This document shows, piece after piece, positions 55,429 through 63,197 of a stretch of DNA of 64,000 nt (within the stretch, counting starts at the first letter, position 1; each line of letters starts with the position of its first letter). Made by a program: the position numbers and the translations under genes. This DNA comes from JAOAFZ01 sp964412815 (GTDB taxonomy: Bacteria > Patescibacteriota > Microgenomatia > UBA1406 > GWC2-37-13). Below the pieces are notes generated by a model. It had not been told where the DNA came from. It did no database searches and saw only the letters and a list, made by a program, of their open reading frames with translations. Location of the stretch: contig CAYPQF010000021.1 of NCBI GenBank assembly GCA_964412815.1, positions 62,001 to 126,000 of the forward strand, written 5' to 3'.

Positions 55429-55893
55429 ATGACAGAACGAATCTCAGTCTATACCAATCAGGACGGATCACGAAACTTCCAACTGCAACAAGGTGATCTG
55501 ATGATCGGTGACGGTGTGTATTCGTACGATGCAGAAGCCGGAGCCTATTATCTCGAAATAATTGATATTGCGATCGATATTCAACGGCAAGGGAATGGTA
55601 GCGCTATTCTGCGGGCAATGCTCGCGGAGATTGGTCCTGACCAGCCAGTGTATGCCGTAGTTTCACATCGGGAAACGATGGAGCAGGTAGTAGCAGAATA
55701 TGGAGAGCTTGCCCGTACCTCCGGGCCCGTGCAACTACCGGTAGAACGTATTGATCAACTCCCGATAGTACGGTTTCTTCAGTACAGTCCGCTGGAGATT
55801 GATACAGCTGTTCTGGTATATCTGCAACAGGAAGATACCGGCGACCCACGGATAATTCCCTATGACTTATGGGTGAGCGGTGTAACGAGATGA
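55429..55893 (+). CDS. GNAT-like acetyltransferase
   Basis: The 154-residue protein has the strand-loop-helix IAIDIQRQGNGSAILRAML, which fits the acetyl-CoA binding Q/RxxGxG/A motif of GNAT enzymes, preceded by YYLEII. The C-terminal part is not typical. Leaderless start after TATACT. Substrate unknown. Confidence 0.6.
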   Translation: MTERISVYTNQDGSRNFQLQQGDLMIGDGVYSYDAEAGAYYLEIIDIAIDIQRQGNGSAILRAMLAEIGPDQPVYAVVSHRETMEQVVAEYGELARTSGPVQLPVERIDQLPIVRFLQYSPLEIDTAVLVYLQQEDTGDPRIIPYDLWVSGVTR

Positions 55894-55908
55894 GGTTGGA
55901 AATATAAC

Positions 55909-55935
55909 GGGCAGCGTGGGGGTACCACGCTGCCC
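55909..55935. terminator. Hairpin at the edge of island D
   Basis: GGGCAGCGTGG, a 5-base loop and CCACGCTGCCC form a perfect 11-bp stem. It ends the plus-strand GNAT-like gene or the minus-strand island genes. Ten bases of each arm are identical to the hairpin at 54123. Confidence 0.75.
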
Positions 55936-55988
55936 TGTTTGTAGGCAAACGGCCGACTTGACCGAACGCACCATCCAGCGTCCGGATC

Positions 55989-56123
55989 TTAGTTGCGTTT
56001 CCTCCAGAGCGCGTCCGGCTCAGGCAAGTTCTGCGGTTGCTCCTGGGTCAGGCTCAAGGTCTGGGTGGGCCCGAGCGCAGCGTCCGCGCTCCCCGTCACG
56101 GGCACGATAGCGATGATACTCAT
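55989..56123 (-). CDS. Small hypothetical protein in GC-rich island D
   Basis: A 44-residue product beginning MSIIAIVPVTGSADAAL and ending LWRKRN. The ATG is preceded by AGGTGG about 5 bases upstream. It follows the membrane gene of the same island by 36 bases on the same strand. Composition matches the island; family unknown. Confidence 0.5.
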   Translation of the reverse strand: MSIIAIVPVTGSADAALGPTQTLSLTQEQPQNLPEPDALWRKRN

Positions 56124-56159
56124 CTTTCCACCTCTTCTTGCATTTTTGAATACACCATC

Positions 56160-56624
56160 TTACACGCTGAATATGACCAGGTAGAAGCCGGCCACTAACA
56201 GCGCGGCGGCCTGCAAGAGGGCGAACACCATCATCCAGCCGCTCTCCCACAGGCTCACCATCAGGTTGCACCAGTGGAAGACCCAGTTGACTGGCGAGAA
56301 CTCCAGGTACTTCTCCGACTGAAACCACACAATGATGAGGTCGGCGAGGACTGACCCGACGAGGGCGCTCGCGAAAATGATGTTCGAGCCGGCCATCATC
56401 AGCTGTGCAATCTCGTTGAAGAAGAGCGTGTATGCTCCCCAGCTCTTGACCACCAGTGTGGCCACAAAATAGAGCATCGAGATCGACGGCCAGGGGACCG
56501 GCGCGTACAGCAGCTCGCCTGAGCGGGACTTCCGCCAGAGCGAGTACAGGCCAACGATCATTGGGTAGTTCAGCACGGTGCTGAGAACGAACCCACCGAT
56601 CCCAACCGCAAGTTGCAGGTTCAT
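56160..56624 (-). CDS. Membrane protein in GC-rich island D
   Basis: The 154-residue product has four predicted membrane helices, short loops and a YSLWRKSRSGE segment. Start at 56624 is supported by AGGA 8 bases upstream; a start at 56645 is less likely. An extended -10 (minus TGGTATAAT, box 56678-56673) gives a leader of about 40 bases with a small hairpin (GACGC/GCGTC). I do not recognise it. It is the last gene before the CRISPR-Cas locus. Confidence 0.62.
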   Translation of the reverse strand: MNLQLAVGIGGFVLSTVLNYPMIVGLYSLWRKSRSGELLYAPVPWPSISMLYFVATLVVKSWGAYTLFFNEIAQLMMAGSNIIFASALVGSVLADLIIVWFQSEKYLEFSPVNWVFHWCNLMVSLWESGWMMVFALLQAAALLVAGFYLVIFSV

Positions 56625-56750
56625 GCTAAGATTCCTGTGACGCACTGCGTCATATGAAATATCCGATAGTATATTATACCAGAGAGGGTTATTGGGTGAA
56701 CACAGGATATGTCTTTTGGCTAACCTATGGTTTGATATAAATAACAGTGC

Positions 56751-56777
56751 TTGAATTGTAAGAAAAAGATGTATAAT
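56751..56777 (+). promoter_or_regulatory. Promoter of cas12a
   Basis: TTGAAT (56751-56756), a 15-base spacer and TATAAT (56772-56777), 11 bases before the ATG. The spacer is short, so the -35 assignment is weaker than the -10. Confidence 0.55.
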
Positions 56778-56788
56778 GAACTTTTGAA

Positions 56789-59700
56789 ATGACTAACCAC
56801 TCTATTTTCAAAAACCTCACAAATCAATATTCTTTGTCGAAGACATTACGGTTTGAGTTGAGGCCGCATCCGTTGACTTCTGGGCTAGATGAAATTATTT
56901 CGATAGATACAGGTATAAAAAAACTGTATGAAAACGAAATGAAGCCATTATTTGACACTCTTCACTTTGATTTTATCTCACAGTCGTTGGCACAAGTGGA
57001 ATTTCCTACAGAAAAACTAGAGTCAGTATTAAACAAATACCGGTCTCTTAAGGAACAGAAGACAAAAGGTATTGAAAAAGAACTGGAAGGCTCGTTACAG
57101 GAACTAAGAACAATTATCACTGACACTTTCGAGTCCACTGGTAACAACTGGAAAAAAGAATGGTTAGAACAAGGATTCAAAATCAAAAGTTCGGGATACA
57201 AAGTCCTAACGGAAGAGGGAATATTAGAAGTATTGGCTGTTCGTAATAAAGAAAAAACAGAAGCAATAAACAAATTTAAAGGTTTTTTCACATATTTTTC
57301 AGGGTTTAACATGAACCGGGAAAACTATTACTCATCAGAAGATAAAAAAACTGCGGTTGCGTATCGGGTAATTAACGAAAATCTGATTCGGTTTATGGAT
57401 AATATTCTCCTCCTTGAGAGTGTTATAGAAAAAGTTCCTGAATTTAAAAAGTATGTAGACATTTTAAGTCTTACTGAATTTGGAAAGTACATTAATCAGG
57501 CAGGTATAGATGCATATAATAGTAGCTTAGTTGCTACAATTAACCCTGAACTGAATAAATATCATCAGGATAACCCAAAAACCTTCTCCCGCCTTCCAAA
57601 ATTAAAATTGCTGTACAAACAGATTGGTTCACCCAGGACTGATAAACGCGTATTTGAAATAGAAAAAGGAACAGAATGGCAAAGTCTAAACGACTTAATA
57701 CAAAAACAGAACAATGTTGTCGAACAGGAAAAAAAGAATGTAGAAATCCTCTCAAATTTGAGATCAGCATATGCTTCATTTTTCGAGAATGCTGATGAAA
57801 CAATCCTAAACGAAGTGTATTTTAATAAACGTTCTCTTAATACCATTTCTTCTTTCTGGTTTACGGGTGGCTGGCAAACACTGCTTCTTAAACTAAAAGA
57901 GTTTAAGTTGGCCAATCAAAACAAAGATGGCGATATAGTTGTCCCAAAAGCATTGTCTCTTTCGGAGTTGAAACAGGTACTGGATTCATTAGAAGAGCAG
58001 GATCCGTCTGTCAACCATTTATTCAAGGATAAATATGAAGAATGCTATAAGGAAAACTTGTGGCAGACTTTTGTAGCTATCTGGCAATGTGAGATCACGT
58101 CAAAATTTAAACTGCTCGAAGGGTATATTCAGGAATGTAATGCAGTTAAAGAAAATGCCTTTGACAAAAAAAAGCATAAAAATATTATTAAAAACGTCTG
58201 CGATACCTACCTGGATATTGAGCAAATGTCAAAGTATCTGGTAGTAAACGAAAGCTTGCCAAAATATGAGCCTTTGTATGATGCTGTTAAGCTTTACCTT
58301 GACGAGTCGTCTTTACGCAGTTATTACGATGCCTTCCGAAACCTTATCAGCAAGCGGCCTGTTAATGAAGAAAAAGTTAAGCTTAACTTTCAAAACTCTA
58401 CCTTGCTAGATGGCTGGGACATGAACAAAGAAAGCGCCAATTTATGTGTGTTGCTAAAAAACAATAAGGGTGACTATTACCTTGCGGTAATGCAAAAAAA
58501 GAGCAATATGGTATTTGACCTGCAGAAAAACCCGGCTCTCTTTTCTGCTGAAAATGGCAACAGTTTCCAGAAGCTTGAGTATAAATTGTTACCTGGGCCT
58601 AACAAAATGCTGCCAAAAGTAATTTTTGCAAAATCGAACGAAAAATACTTCACCATACCCGAAGAAATTGTGCAGATCCGTGCAGAAGAATCATTTAAAA
58701 AAGGCAAAAAATTTGATAAAGACGCCCTGCATCAGTGGATCAGGTTCATGCAGGAATCAATAGAAAAGTACCCGGGTTGGAAGACATTCGCCTTTACCTT
58801 TAAAAAACCGGAAGAGTACGAAGATGTCAGTAAATTTTACAAAGATGTAGAAGAACAGGGTTATAAACTAAACTGGAAAGACATTAACGAGAAAGAGTTG
58901 CTGTCTCTTGTAGAACAAAAAAAAGTCTACCTGTTCCAGATAAAAAGTAAAGATATCGGAGAAACAAAGGACCACGGAAATAAGAATTTGCACACAATGT
59001 TATTCTTAGAGCTCCTCAAACCGGAAAATACCAATAGATTAAAGCTTCTGGGCGGTGGTGAAATGTTTTACCGTGCGCCAAGTACGGAAAAAGTATACAA
59101 AACCATAAATGAAAAACAGGTTCTTGATTCAAAGGGTAATCCTATTTTAGAAGCGAAACGCTACTATGAGTCGAAATTTTTCCTTCATTTCCCTATTCAG
59201 GTAAAAGGGAGTGGAAACGGCTATAAAACAGAAATGAATCCGAAAATATTGCGGGCAATCAACACATCAAAAGAAGTCAATATAATCGGAATAGATCGTG
59301 GAGAAAAGCATTTACTCTATTACTATGTCATAAAACCAGATGGGACACCAATTACCCAAGGAAGCTTAAATACTATTAGTTTAGGTTTAGATAAAAATCA
59401 AAATCCCAGGCTTGTTGACGAGCGTAACTTCAAAGTGCTGGAGCACGATGCTAAAAATAAACCTTCTAAAATTACAGATTTAGAGTCCACTGGAAATAAA
59501 GTTGACTACATTGATTACCAGAAAATACTCTCTTACTACGAATTAAAGCGTAATATAGCACGCCGTTCGTGGGATACCATTGGTGCAATCAAAAACTTTA
59601 AAGAAGGGTATCTTTCTCAGGCAATTCACCAGATTTATCAGCTTATGCTGAAATATAATGCGGTGGTAGTTCTGGAAGACCTGAATACTGAATTTAAAGC

Positions 59701-60577
59701 AAAAAGAGCCGCAAAAGTTGAAAAATCAGTGTACGAAAAGTTTGAAATTGCCCTTGCTAAAAAGCTGAACCACTTAATTATAAAAGGAACTGACTCTGCA
59801 GAACCAGGAAGCGTAATAAATCCATATCAGCTAACACCAGCAATTACCGCAGAGACATTAAGTGACTTTAAGAAATCAAAACAATGGGGTCCACTTTTTT
59901 ATATTAGAGCAAATTATACCTCTACAACAGACCCGATAACCGGCTGGCGTAAACATATATATATCCCGTCCGGTGCTTCTGACAAAGAAATTAAAACTTA
60001 TTTCTGTAAACAGGGAGATAAAGAACCGTTGATTCAAATTTCCTATGATACAGCACGTACTGCGTTTGCATTTACCTATACCCATGAAGGCAAGAAATGG
60101 ACATTACATGCAACAAAAAATATTCAGCGTATGCGTTATGACAGTAAAAATCACAAAATGGACCCTGTAGAAGTATATGAAAAATTACGAGTGCTTTTTA
60201 TCGATTTTAATTTTGAGAAATCTCTAACTGAACAGCTTGAGTCAGCAAATTCTTTTGACTGGAAATCACTGGCCTTTTTATGGGCAATGCTGAACCAGAT
60301 ACGTAACACCGACAGAGAAGCAGAAGGGAATGACGGTGACTTTATCCAATCCCCGGTTGCTCCGTTTTATGATAGTCGAGATCCGGAAAATAAAACAAAA
60401 GGACTTCCTGTTAACGGAGATGCTAATGGGGCTTTCAATATAGCCAGAAAAGGTGCAATCCTGATAAAACGTATACAAGAATATGCTAAAAAAGACCCCA
60501 CCTTTGAAAAGATGAGAGAAAAAGATGGCCTTAATTTGTATATTTCAGATGCGGAGTGGGATACAGAAATAAGCTAA
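56789..60577 (+). CDS. cas12a: CRISPR effector nuclease Cas12a (Cpf1)
   Basis: Cas12a is the single-protein RNA-guided DNase of type V-A. The 1262-residue protein begins with the family pattern FKNLTNQYSLSKTLRFELRP. RuvC-I is IIGIDRGEKHLLYY (Asp836), RuvC-II VVVLEDLNTEF (Glu963) and RuvC-III NGDANGAFNIA (Asp1211); the Nuc-domain Arg is in NQIRN (Arg1172). All catalytic DNase residues are present. The stretch between RuvC-I and RuvC-II is about 40 residues longer than in Francisella Cas12a. In the WED region the residues that process pre-crRNA seem changed (Tyr770 for His, Glu788 for Lys). The gene is AT-richer than its neighbours, suggesting transfer. Confidence 0.96.
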   Translation: MTNHSIFKNLTNQYSLSKTLRFELRPHPLTSGLDEIISIDTGIKKLYENEMKPLFDTLHFDFISQSLAQVEFPTEKLESVLNKYRSLKEQKTKGIEKELEGSLQELRTIITDTFESTGNNWKKEWLEQGFKIKSSGYKVLTEEGILEVLAVRNKEKTEAINKFKGFFTYFSGFNMNRENYYSSEDKKTAVAYRVINENLIRFMDNILLLESVIEKVPEFKKYVDILSLTEFGKYINQAGIDAYNSSLVATINPELNKYHQDNPKTFSRLPKLKLLYKQIGSPRTDKRVFEIEKGTEWQSLNDLIQKQNNVVEQEKKNVEILSNLRSAYASFFENADETILNEVYFNKRSLNTISSFWFTGGWQTLLLKLKEFKLANQNKDGDIVVPKALSLSELKQVLDSLEEQDPSVNHLFKDKYEECYKENLWQTFVAIWQCEITSKFKLLEGYIQECNAVKENAFDKKKHKNIIKNVCDTYLDIEQMSKYLVVNESLPKYEPLYDAVKLYLDESSLRSYYDAFRNLISKRPVNEEKVKLNFQNSTLLDGWDMNKESANLCVLLKNNKGDYYLAVMQKKSNMVFDLQKNPALFSAENGNSFQKLEYKLLPGPNKMLPKVIFAKSNEKYFTIPEEIVQIRAEESFKKGKKFDKDALHQWIRFMQESIEKYPGWKTFAFTFKKPEEYEDVSKFYKDVEEQGYKLNWKDINEKELLSLVEQKKVYLFQIKSKDIGETKDHGNKNLHTMLFLELLKPENTNRLKLLGGGEMFYRAPSTEKVYKTINEKQVLDSKGNPILEAKRYYESKFFLHFPIQVKGSGNGYKTEMNPKILRAINTSKEVNIIGIDRGEKHLLYYYVIKPDGTPITQGSLNTISLGLDKNQNPRLVDERNFKVLEHDAKNKPSKITDLESTGNKVDYIDYQKILSYYELKRNIARRSWDTIGAIKNFKEGYLSQAIHQIYQLMLKYNAVVVLEDLNTEFKAKRAAKVEKSVYEKFEIALAKKLNHLIIKGTDSAEPGSVINPYQLTPAITAETLSDFKKSKQWGPLFYIRANYTSTTDPITGWRKHIYIPSGASDKEIKTYFCKQGDKEPLIQISYDTARTAFAFTYTHEGKKWTLHATKNIQRMRYDSKNHKMDPVEVYEKLRVLFIDFNFEKSLTEQLESANSFDWKSLAFLWAMLNQIRNTDREAEGNDGDFIQSPVAPFYDSRDPENKTKGLPVNGDANGAFNIARKGAILIKRIQEYAKKDPTFEKMREKDGLNLYISDAEWDTEIS

Positions 60578-60730
60578 ATTTTCTGCAAATTAAACGTATT
60601 TCCGGTTAAAACTCTACAGCAATTCTACGATAAAACTTATTGCTATTGACTTCCTTGTTTTGTGGGGGTAATATGGATTGATGATCTTATATTTTTAAAT
60701 AGATTCCAACTGTAAAAAGTGCAAGCTACT

Positions 60731-60763
60731 TCAGGAGAAAATATAATTCATAGTTTCTCCTGA
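60731..60763. other. Perfect 10-bp hairpin
   Basis: TCAGGAGAAA, a 13-base loop and TTTCTCCTGA, ending 4 bases before the plus-strand repeat-like element. It may fold as part of the same RNA, or end the cas12a transcript, although no T run follows. Confidence 0.7.
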
Positions 60764-60767
60764 GGGC

Positions 60768-60787
60768 GTTTCTACTTTTTCGTAGAT
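60768..60787 (+). other. CRISPR-repeat-like element, plus strand
   Basis: GTTTCTACTTTTTCGTAGAT keeps the Cas12a crRNA stem TCTAC/GTAGA and the preceding T's, with a 6-base loop instead of 4. It matches the 3' half of the array repeat outside the array. The bases following (from 60788) would be the guide-like part. Only the core of the repeat is preserved. Confidence 0.55.
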
Positions 60788-60878
60788 CAGTTGGATTTCT
60801 TTTGATCAAGAAGCTGTTTGTACAGCAGAAACAGAACAAAGGTATATACCAATTATTATGCCTTAGAGGCTCTAAACA

Positions 60879-60901
60879 GATTATTGTTATAAACAATAAT
60901 C
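60879..60901. repeat. Inverted repeat, 10-bp arms
   Basis: GATTATTGTT, loop ATA and AACAATAATC: a perfect AT-rich palindrome in the cas12a-cas4 gap. Possibly a protein-binding site or an RNA hairpin. Confidence 0.65.
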
Positions 60902-61186
60902 GGATATTGTGTCAACAAAGAAAAGAAAACAGACTATTTTTGCCTTCATCGACAGCCAAAATGTGTTTATGGCTTTTAAGAATATGGGGCTAACTGTAAG
61001 GAAGAATAAAAAAATAACTGGCATCAGCGGTCGGTCGAAACCTTAGGTTTATCCAGTCATCGTAATATAGTTGTTATACAGCATATATTTGATAATGTAT
61101 ACTTACTTAGATTACATAACGATCTTTATCAACTATTAAGTTATGATCATTTTTAATTTATATTGAAGGATATTAGTAAGAAGCTA

Positions 61187-61214
61187 TAAAAAAACTCAGC
61201 TGTCTGGGCTGAGT
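61187..61214 (-). terminator. Minus-strand intrinsic terminator in the cas intergenic region
   Basis: Read on the minus strand: ACTCAGC, loop CCAGACA, GCTGAGT and then seven T. No minus-strand protein gene lies upstream of it within the gap, so it implies a minus-strand non-coding transcript. Confidence 0.72.
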
Positions 61215-61309
61215 GACCCAGCCTAAGCATTATAAAGAGGCTATAGCTGGCTGACTCTATCCTTACGGAAATCCCACAGTTGGTGACTTATCGAGTAGAC
61301 TTATTATAC

Positions 61310-61326
61310 CTACATAAGTAGAAATT
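61310..61326 (-). other. CRISPR-repeat-like element, minus strand
   Basis: On the minus strand these 17 bases read AATTTCTACTTATGTAG, identical to the array repeat core including its loop. The last two repeat bases (AT) are GT here. The orientation is opposite to the array. Guide-like sequence would continue toward 61280. Confidence 0.75.
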
Positions 61327-61334
61327 TCTCAACC

Positions 61335-61365
61335 ATATATTTACATATCAAATATGTAAATATAT
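61335..61365. repeat. Perfect 14-bp palindrome before cas4
   Basis: Arms 61335-61348 (ATATATTTACATAT) and 61352-61365 with a CAA loop. It lies between the repeat-like element and the cas4 promoter, a good place for an operator of a dimeric repressor; it could also fold in the minus-strand RNA. Confidence 0.72.
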
Positions 61366-61397
61366 ACCCCACACACTATCCTATAACATATTTCTAT

Positions 61398-61405
61398 ATT
61401 ATAAT
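61398..61405. promoter_or_regulatory. Overlapping divergent -10 boxes at cas4
   Basis: Plus TATAAT (61400-61405) is 6 bases before the cas4 ATG, so the cas4-cas1-cas2 mRNA should be leaderless. Minus TATAAT (61403-61398) overlaps it and faces the repeat-like element. Confidence 0.58.
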
Positions 61406-61411
61406 AGTAAC

Positions 61412-61966
61412 ATGGATGCTCTTATTCGGATATCAAACATTAATGATTTTATCTTTTGTCCGCACTCGATCTATTTGCACGGGATATATGAATCGTTTGA
61501 AAAGCAGGTGTATCAGGATGAACCTCAAACAAAAGGGACTCATGCTCATGCCAATATCGATGACCAGCGGTATTCCAGTGCAAAACGATATTTACAGGCT
61601 ATTCCAGTCTATTCTGAAAAACTGGGAATTGTAGGCAAAATTGATGTTTTTGATACTCGAACCGGGGCACTTATCGAACGGAAACGGCAGGTTAAGCAGA
61701 TTTTTGATGGCTATAAATACCAGCTCTACGCTCAATATTATGCGTTGACTGAAATGGGATATATTGTCAAAATGCTCTATATTCATTCACTGATTGATAA
61801 TAAAAGGTATCCAATTCCCTTACCTGCGGGGATCGAGAAAAAACAGTTTTTAAAAACGGTTGAAGCAATAAAACAATATAGTGTAGGAGCACAGCAGGTT
61901 GATGTTGTACCTACAAAATGTCAGATGTGTATCTATCGTCAGTTATGCGCCTATTCTAAATGTTAA
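61412..61966 (+). CDS. cas4: CRISPR-associated exonuclease Cas4
   Basis: Cas4 trims prespacers and helps choose PAM-adjacent spacers during adaptation. The 184-residue product has Cys16 in FCPHSIYLHG, the RecB-type motifs GKIDVF and LIERKRQV followed by YKYQLYAQYYAL, and C-terminal Cys170, Cys173, Cys179 and Cys184, enough for the Fe-S cluster. It overlaps cas1 by 7 bases. It starts 6 bases after a -10 box, with no Shine-Dalgarno site. Confidence 0.92.
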   Translation: MDALIRISNINDFIFCPHSIYLHGIYESFEKQVYQDEPQTKGTHAHANIDDQRYSSAKRYLQAIPVYSEKLGIVGKIDVFDTRTGALIERKRQVKQIFDGYKYQLYAQYYALTEMGYIVKMLYIHSLIDNKRYPIPLPAGIEKKQFLKTVEAIKQYSVGAQQVDVVPTKCQMCIYRQLCAYSKC

Positions 61967-62922
61967 CCTTACCGGATTTTCGTGAGAAAAAAATCGTCAC
62001 CATTTTTGCAGACAAAGATATTGAGTCCCGAATTAAGTTCTGGAACAGCAATATCCGTCTCTTTAAAGATGGAAAACCGGAGGAACAGATATCCTGTCAC
62101 CTGGTCCTTGCCATATATATTATAGGTAGTGTTACTATTACCAGTAACCTGATAGAAAAAGCAAAAAAATATGGTATCTCCATACATTTACTGAACCATT
62201 CTTTTAGATCTGTAGCCGATATTTCTTCTTCCGCAGAGGGTAACTATGCATTACGGACAAAGCAATATACCTGCTCAAAAGAATTTCAGCTAGAATTAGC
62301 AAAAAATCTGATCCTGAATAAGGTCCAGAATCAGATTAACCTCTTAAAAGAATATGGACACGATCGAGCAGCAAATCAAATCGAAGAGACAGTATATCCA
62401 TTAATTGCCACCGCAAGAAACGAAAAAATATTGCTCGGTGTTGAAGGAAACGCTGCCAATATCTACTTTAAAGCACTCTTTGCACACATGGAATGGAATA
62501 GGCGAGCTCCACAAACCAGAGAAGATATTCCCAATTTTTTAATGGACATTGGATACAGTTTTCTGTTTAATTATGTAGATTCGTTACTTCGCTTGTTTGG
62601 TTTCGATACTTATAAAGGTTTTTATCACAAGCTCTTTTTCCAACGAAAATCTCTCAGTTGTGACCTGATGGAACCGATCCGTTGTGAAATAGATAAAGCT
62701 CTGGTAAAAGCATATAACCTGGGACGTATAAATCCCAAAGAATTCACTTTTAAAAATGGAAGCTTTCTTTTTAAGCCAGGAAAAGATATTAGACAAAAAT
62801 ATACTTCGATCTTTTTCTGGGCTCTCCACGACAATAGAGAAGAGATATATGCTTACCTAAGACATTACTATCTGCATATCATGTTGCCAGAAAAATACCA
62901 GTTTCCCATCTATAAACCATGA
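61960..62922 (+). CDS. cas1: CRISPR integrase Cas1
   Basis: Cas1 with Cas2 inserts new spacers at the leader end of the array. The 320-residue protein has the N-terminal beta domain with IGSVTITSNLIEKAKKYGI and the catalytic helical domain with GVEGNAANIYF (Glu162), YHKLFFQRKSL (His223) and CDLMEPIR. It overlaps cas4 by 7 and cas2 by 4 bases. Length is typical. Confidence 0.95.
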   Translation: MLTLPDFREKKIVTIFADKDIESRIKFWNSNIRLFKDGKPEEQISCHLVLAIYIIGSVTITSNLIEKAKKYGISIHLLNHSFRSVADISSSAEGNYALRTKQYTCSKEFQLELAKNLILNKVQNQINLLKEYGHDRAANQIEETVYPLIATARNEKILLGVEGNAANIYFKALFAHMEWNRRAPQTREDIPNFLMDIGYSFLFNYVDSLLRLFGFDTYKGFYHKLFFQRKSLSCDLMEPIRCEIDKALVKAYNLGRINPKEFTFKNGSFLFKPGKDIRQKYTSIFFWALHDNREEIYAYLRHYYLHIMLPEKYQFPIYKP

Positions 62923-63197
62923 TCCTGGTAACCTACGACATAATGGATGACAAAAAACGTACCCGTTTCTCGAAATTCCTTTTACAATATGGAGAGCGGA
63001 TACAATATTCTGTTTTTACCATACGTAATAGTAAACGCGTATTAAATATTCTTGTAAACGAAATCAAATATCGCTACGAAAATGAATTTCATAAATGCGA
63101 TAGCGTTTACATCTTTAGAATATGCAATGGATGTAAAGAAGATATAATTAGATACGGGAGTCCCAAGCACGAGGAAAATGGTCTGGTATACTTTTAA
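62919..63197 (+). CDS. cas2: CRISPR adaptation protein Cas2
   Basis: Cas2 is the dimeric scaffold of the Cas1-Cas2 integration complex. The 92-residue product begins MILVTYDIMDDKKRTRFSKF (Asp7 at the usual place), with the RIQYSVFTI strand and a C-terminal beta segment ending ENGLVYF. The ATGA overlap with cas1 indicates coupling. It is immediately followed by the CRISPR leader. Confidence 0.93.
   Translation: MILVTYDIMDDKKRTRFSKFLLQYGERIQYSVFTIRNSKRVLNILVNEIKYRYENEFHKCDSVYIFRICNGCKEDIIRYGSPKHEENGLVYF

Larger units (their letters stand above)
61187..61391 (-). ncRNA. Candidate minus-strand RNA with repeat-like element
   Basis: Inferred from a minus-strand -10 box (61403-61398, overlapping the cas4 box), a repeat-like element at 61326-61310, further internal pairings (CAGCC with GGCTG) and the terminator at 61187. 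A second minus TATAAT at 61308-61303 could give a shorter RNA starting near 61296 that lacks the repeat-like part. The 5' end is therefore uncertain. Confidence 0.42.
60578..61411. other. Structured intergenic region between cas12a and cas4
   Basis: This 834-base AT-rich stretch has no convincing gene. It holds a 10-bp hairpin (60731-60763), a plus-strand repeat-like element (60768-60787), a 10-bp palindrome (60879-60901), a possible branched structure (61017-61057), a minus-strand terminator (61187-61214), a minus-strand repeat-like element (61310-61326), a 14-bp palindrome (61335-61365) and the cas4 promoter. Confidence 0.8.

Noticed and set aside
56789..60577. Cas12a2 rather than Cas12a
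   Set aside because: The Nuc-domain region, QLT and FYxxANYTSxxDP segments and the Arg1172 motif match Cas12a; no zinc-ribbon Cys set is visible.
60802..60993. 63-residue frame between cas12a and cas4
   Set aside because: Spans a perfect palindrome, has no ribosome binding site, -10 box or family signal.
61280..61308. Guide-like part of the minus repeat-like element as a match to the cas12a promoter
   Set aside because: The only shared run is the TATAAT -10 sequence itself and no TTTV PAM adjoins it, so the match is not informative.
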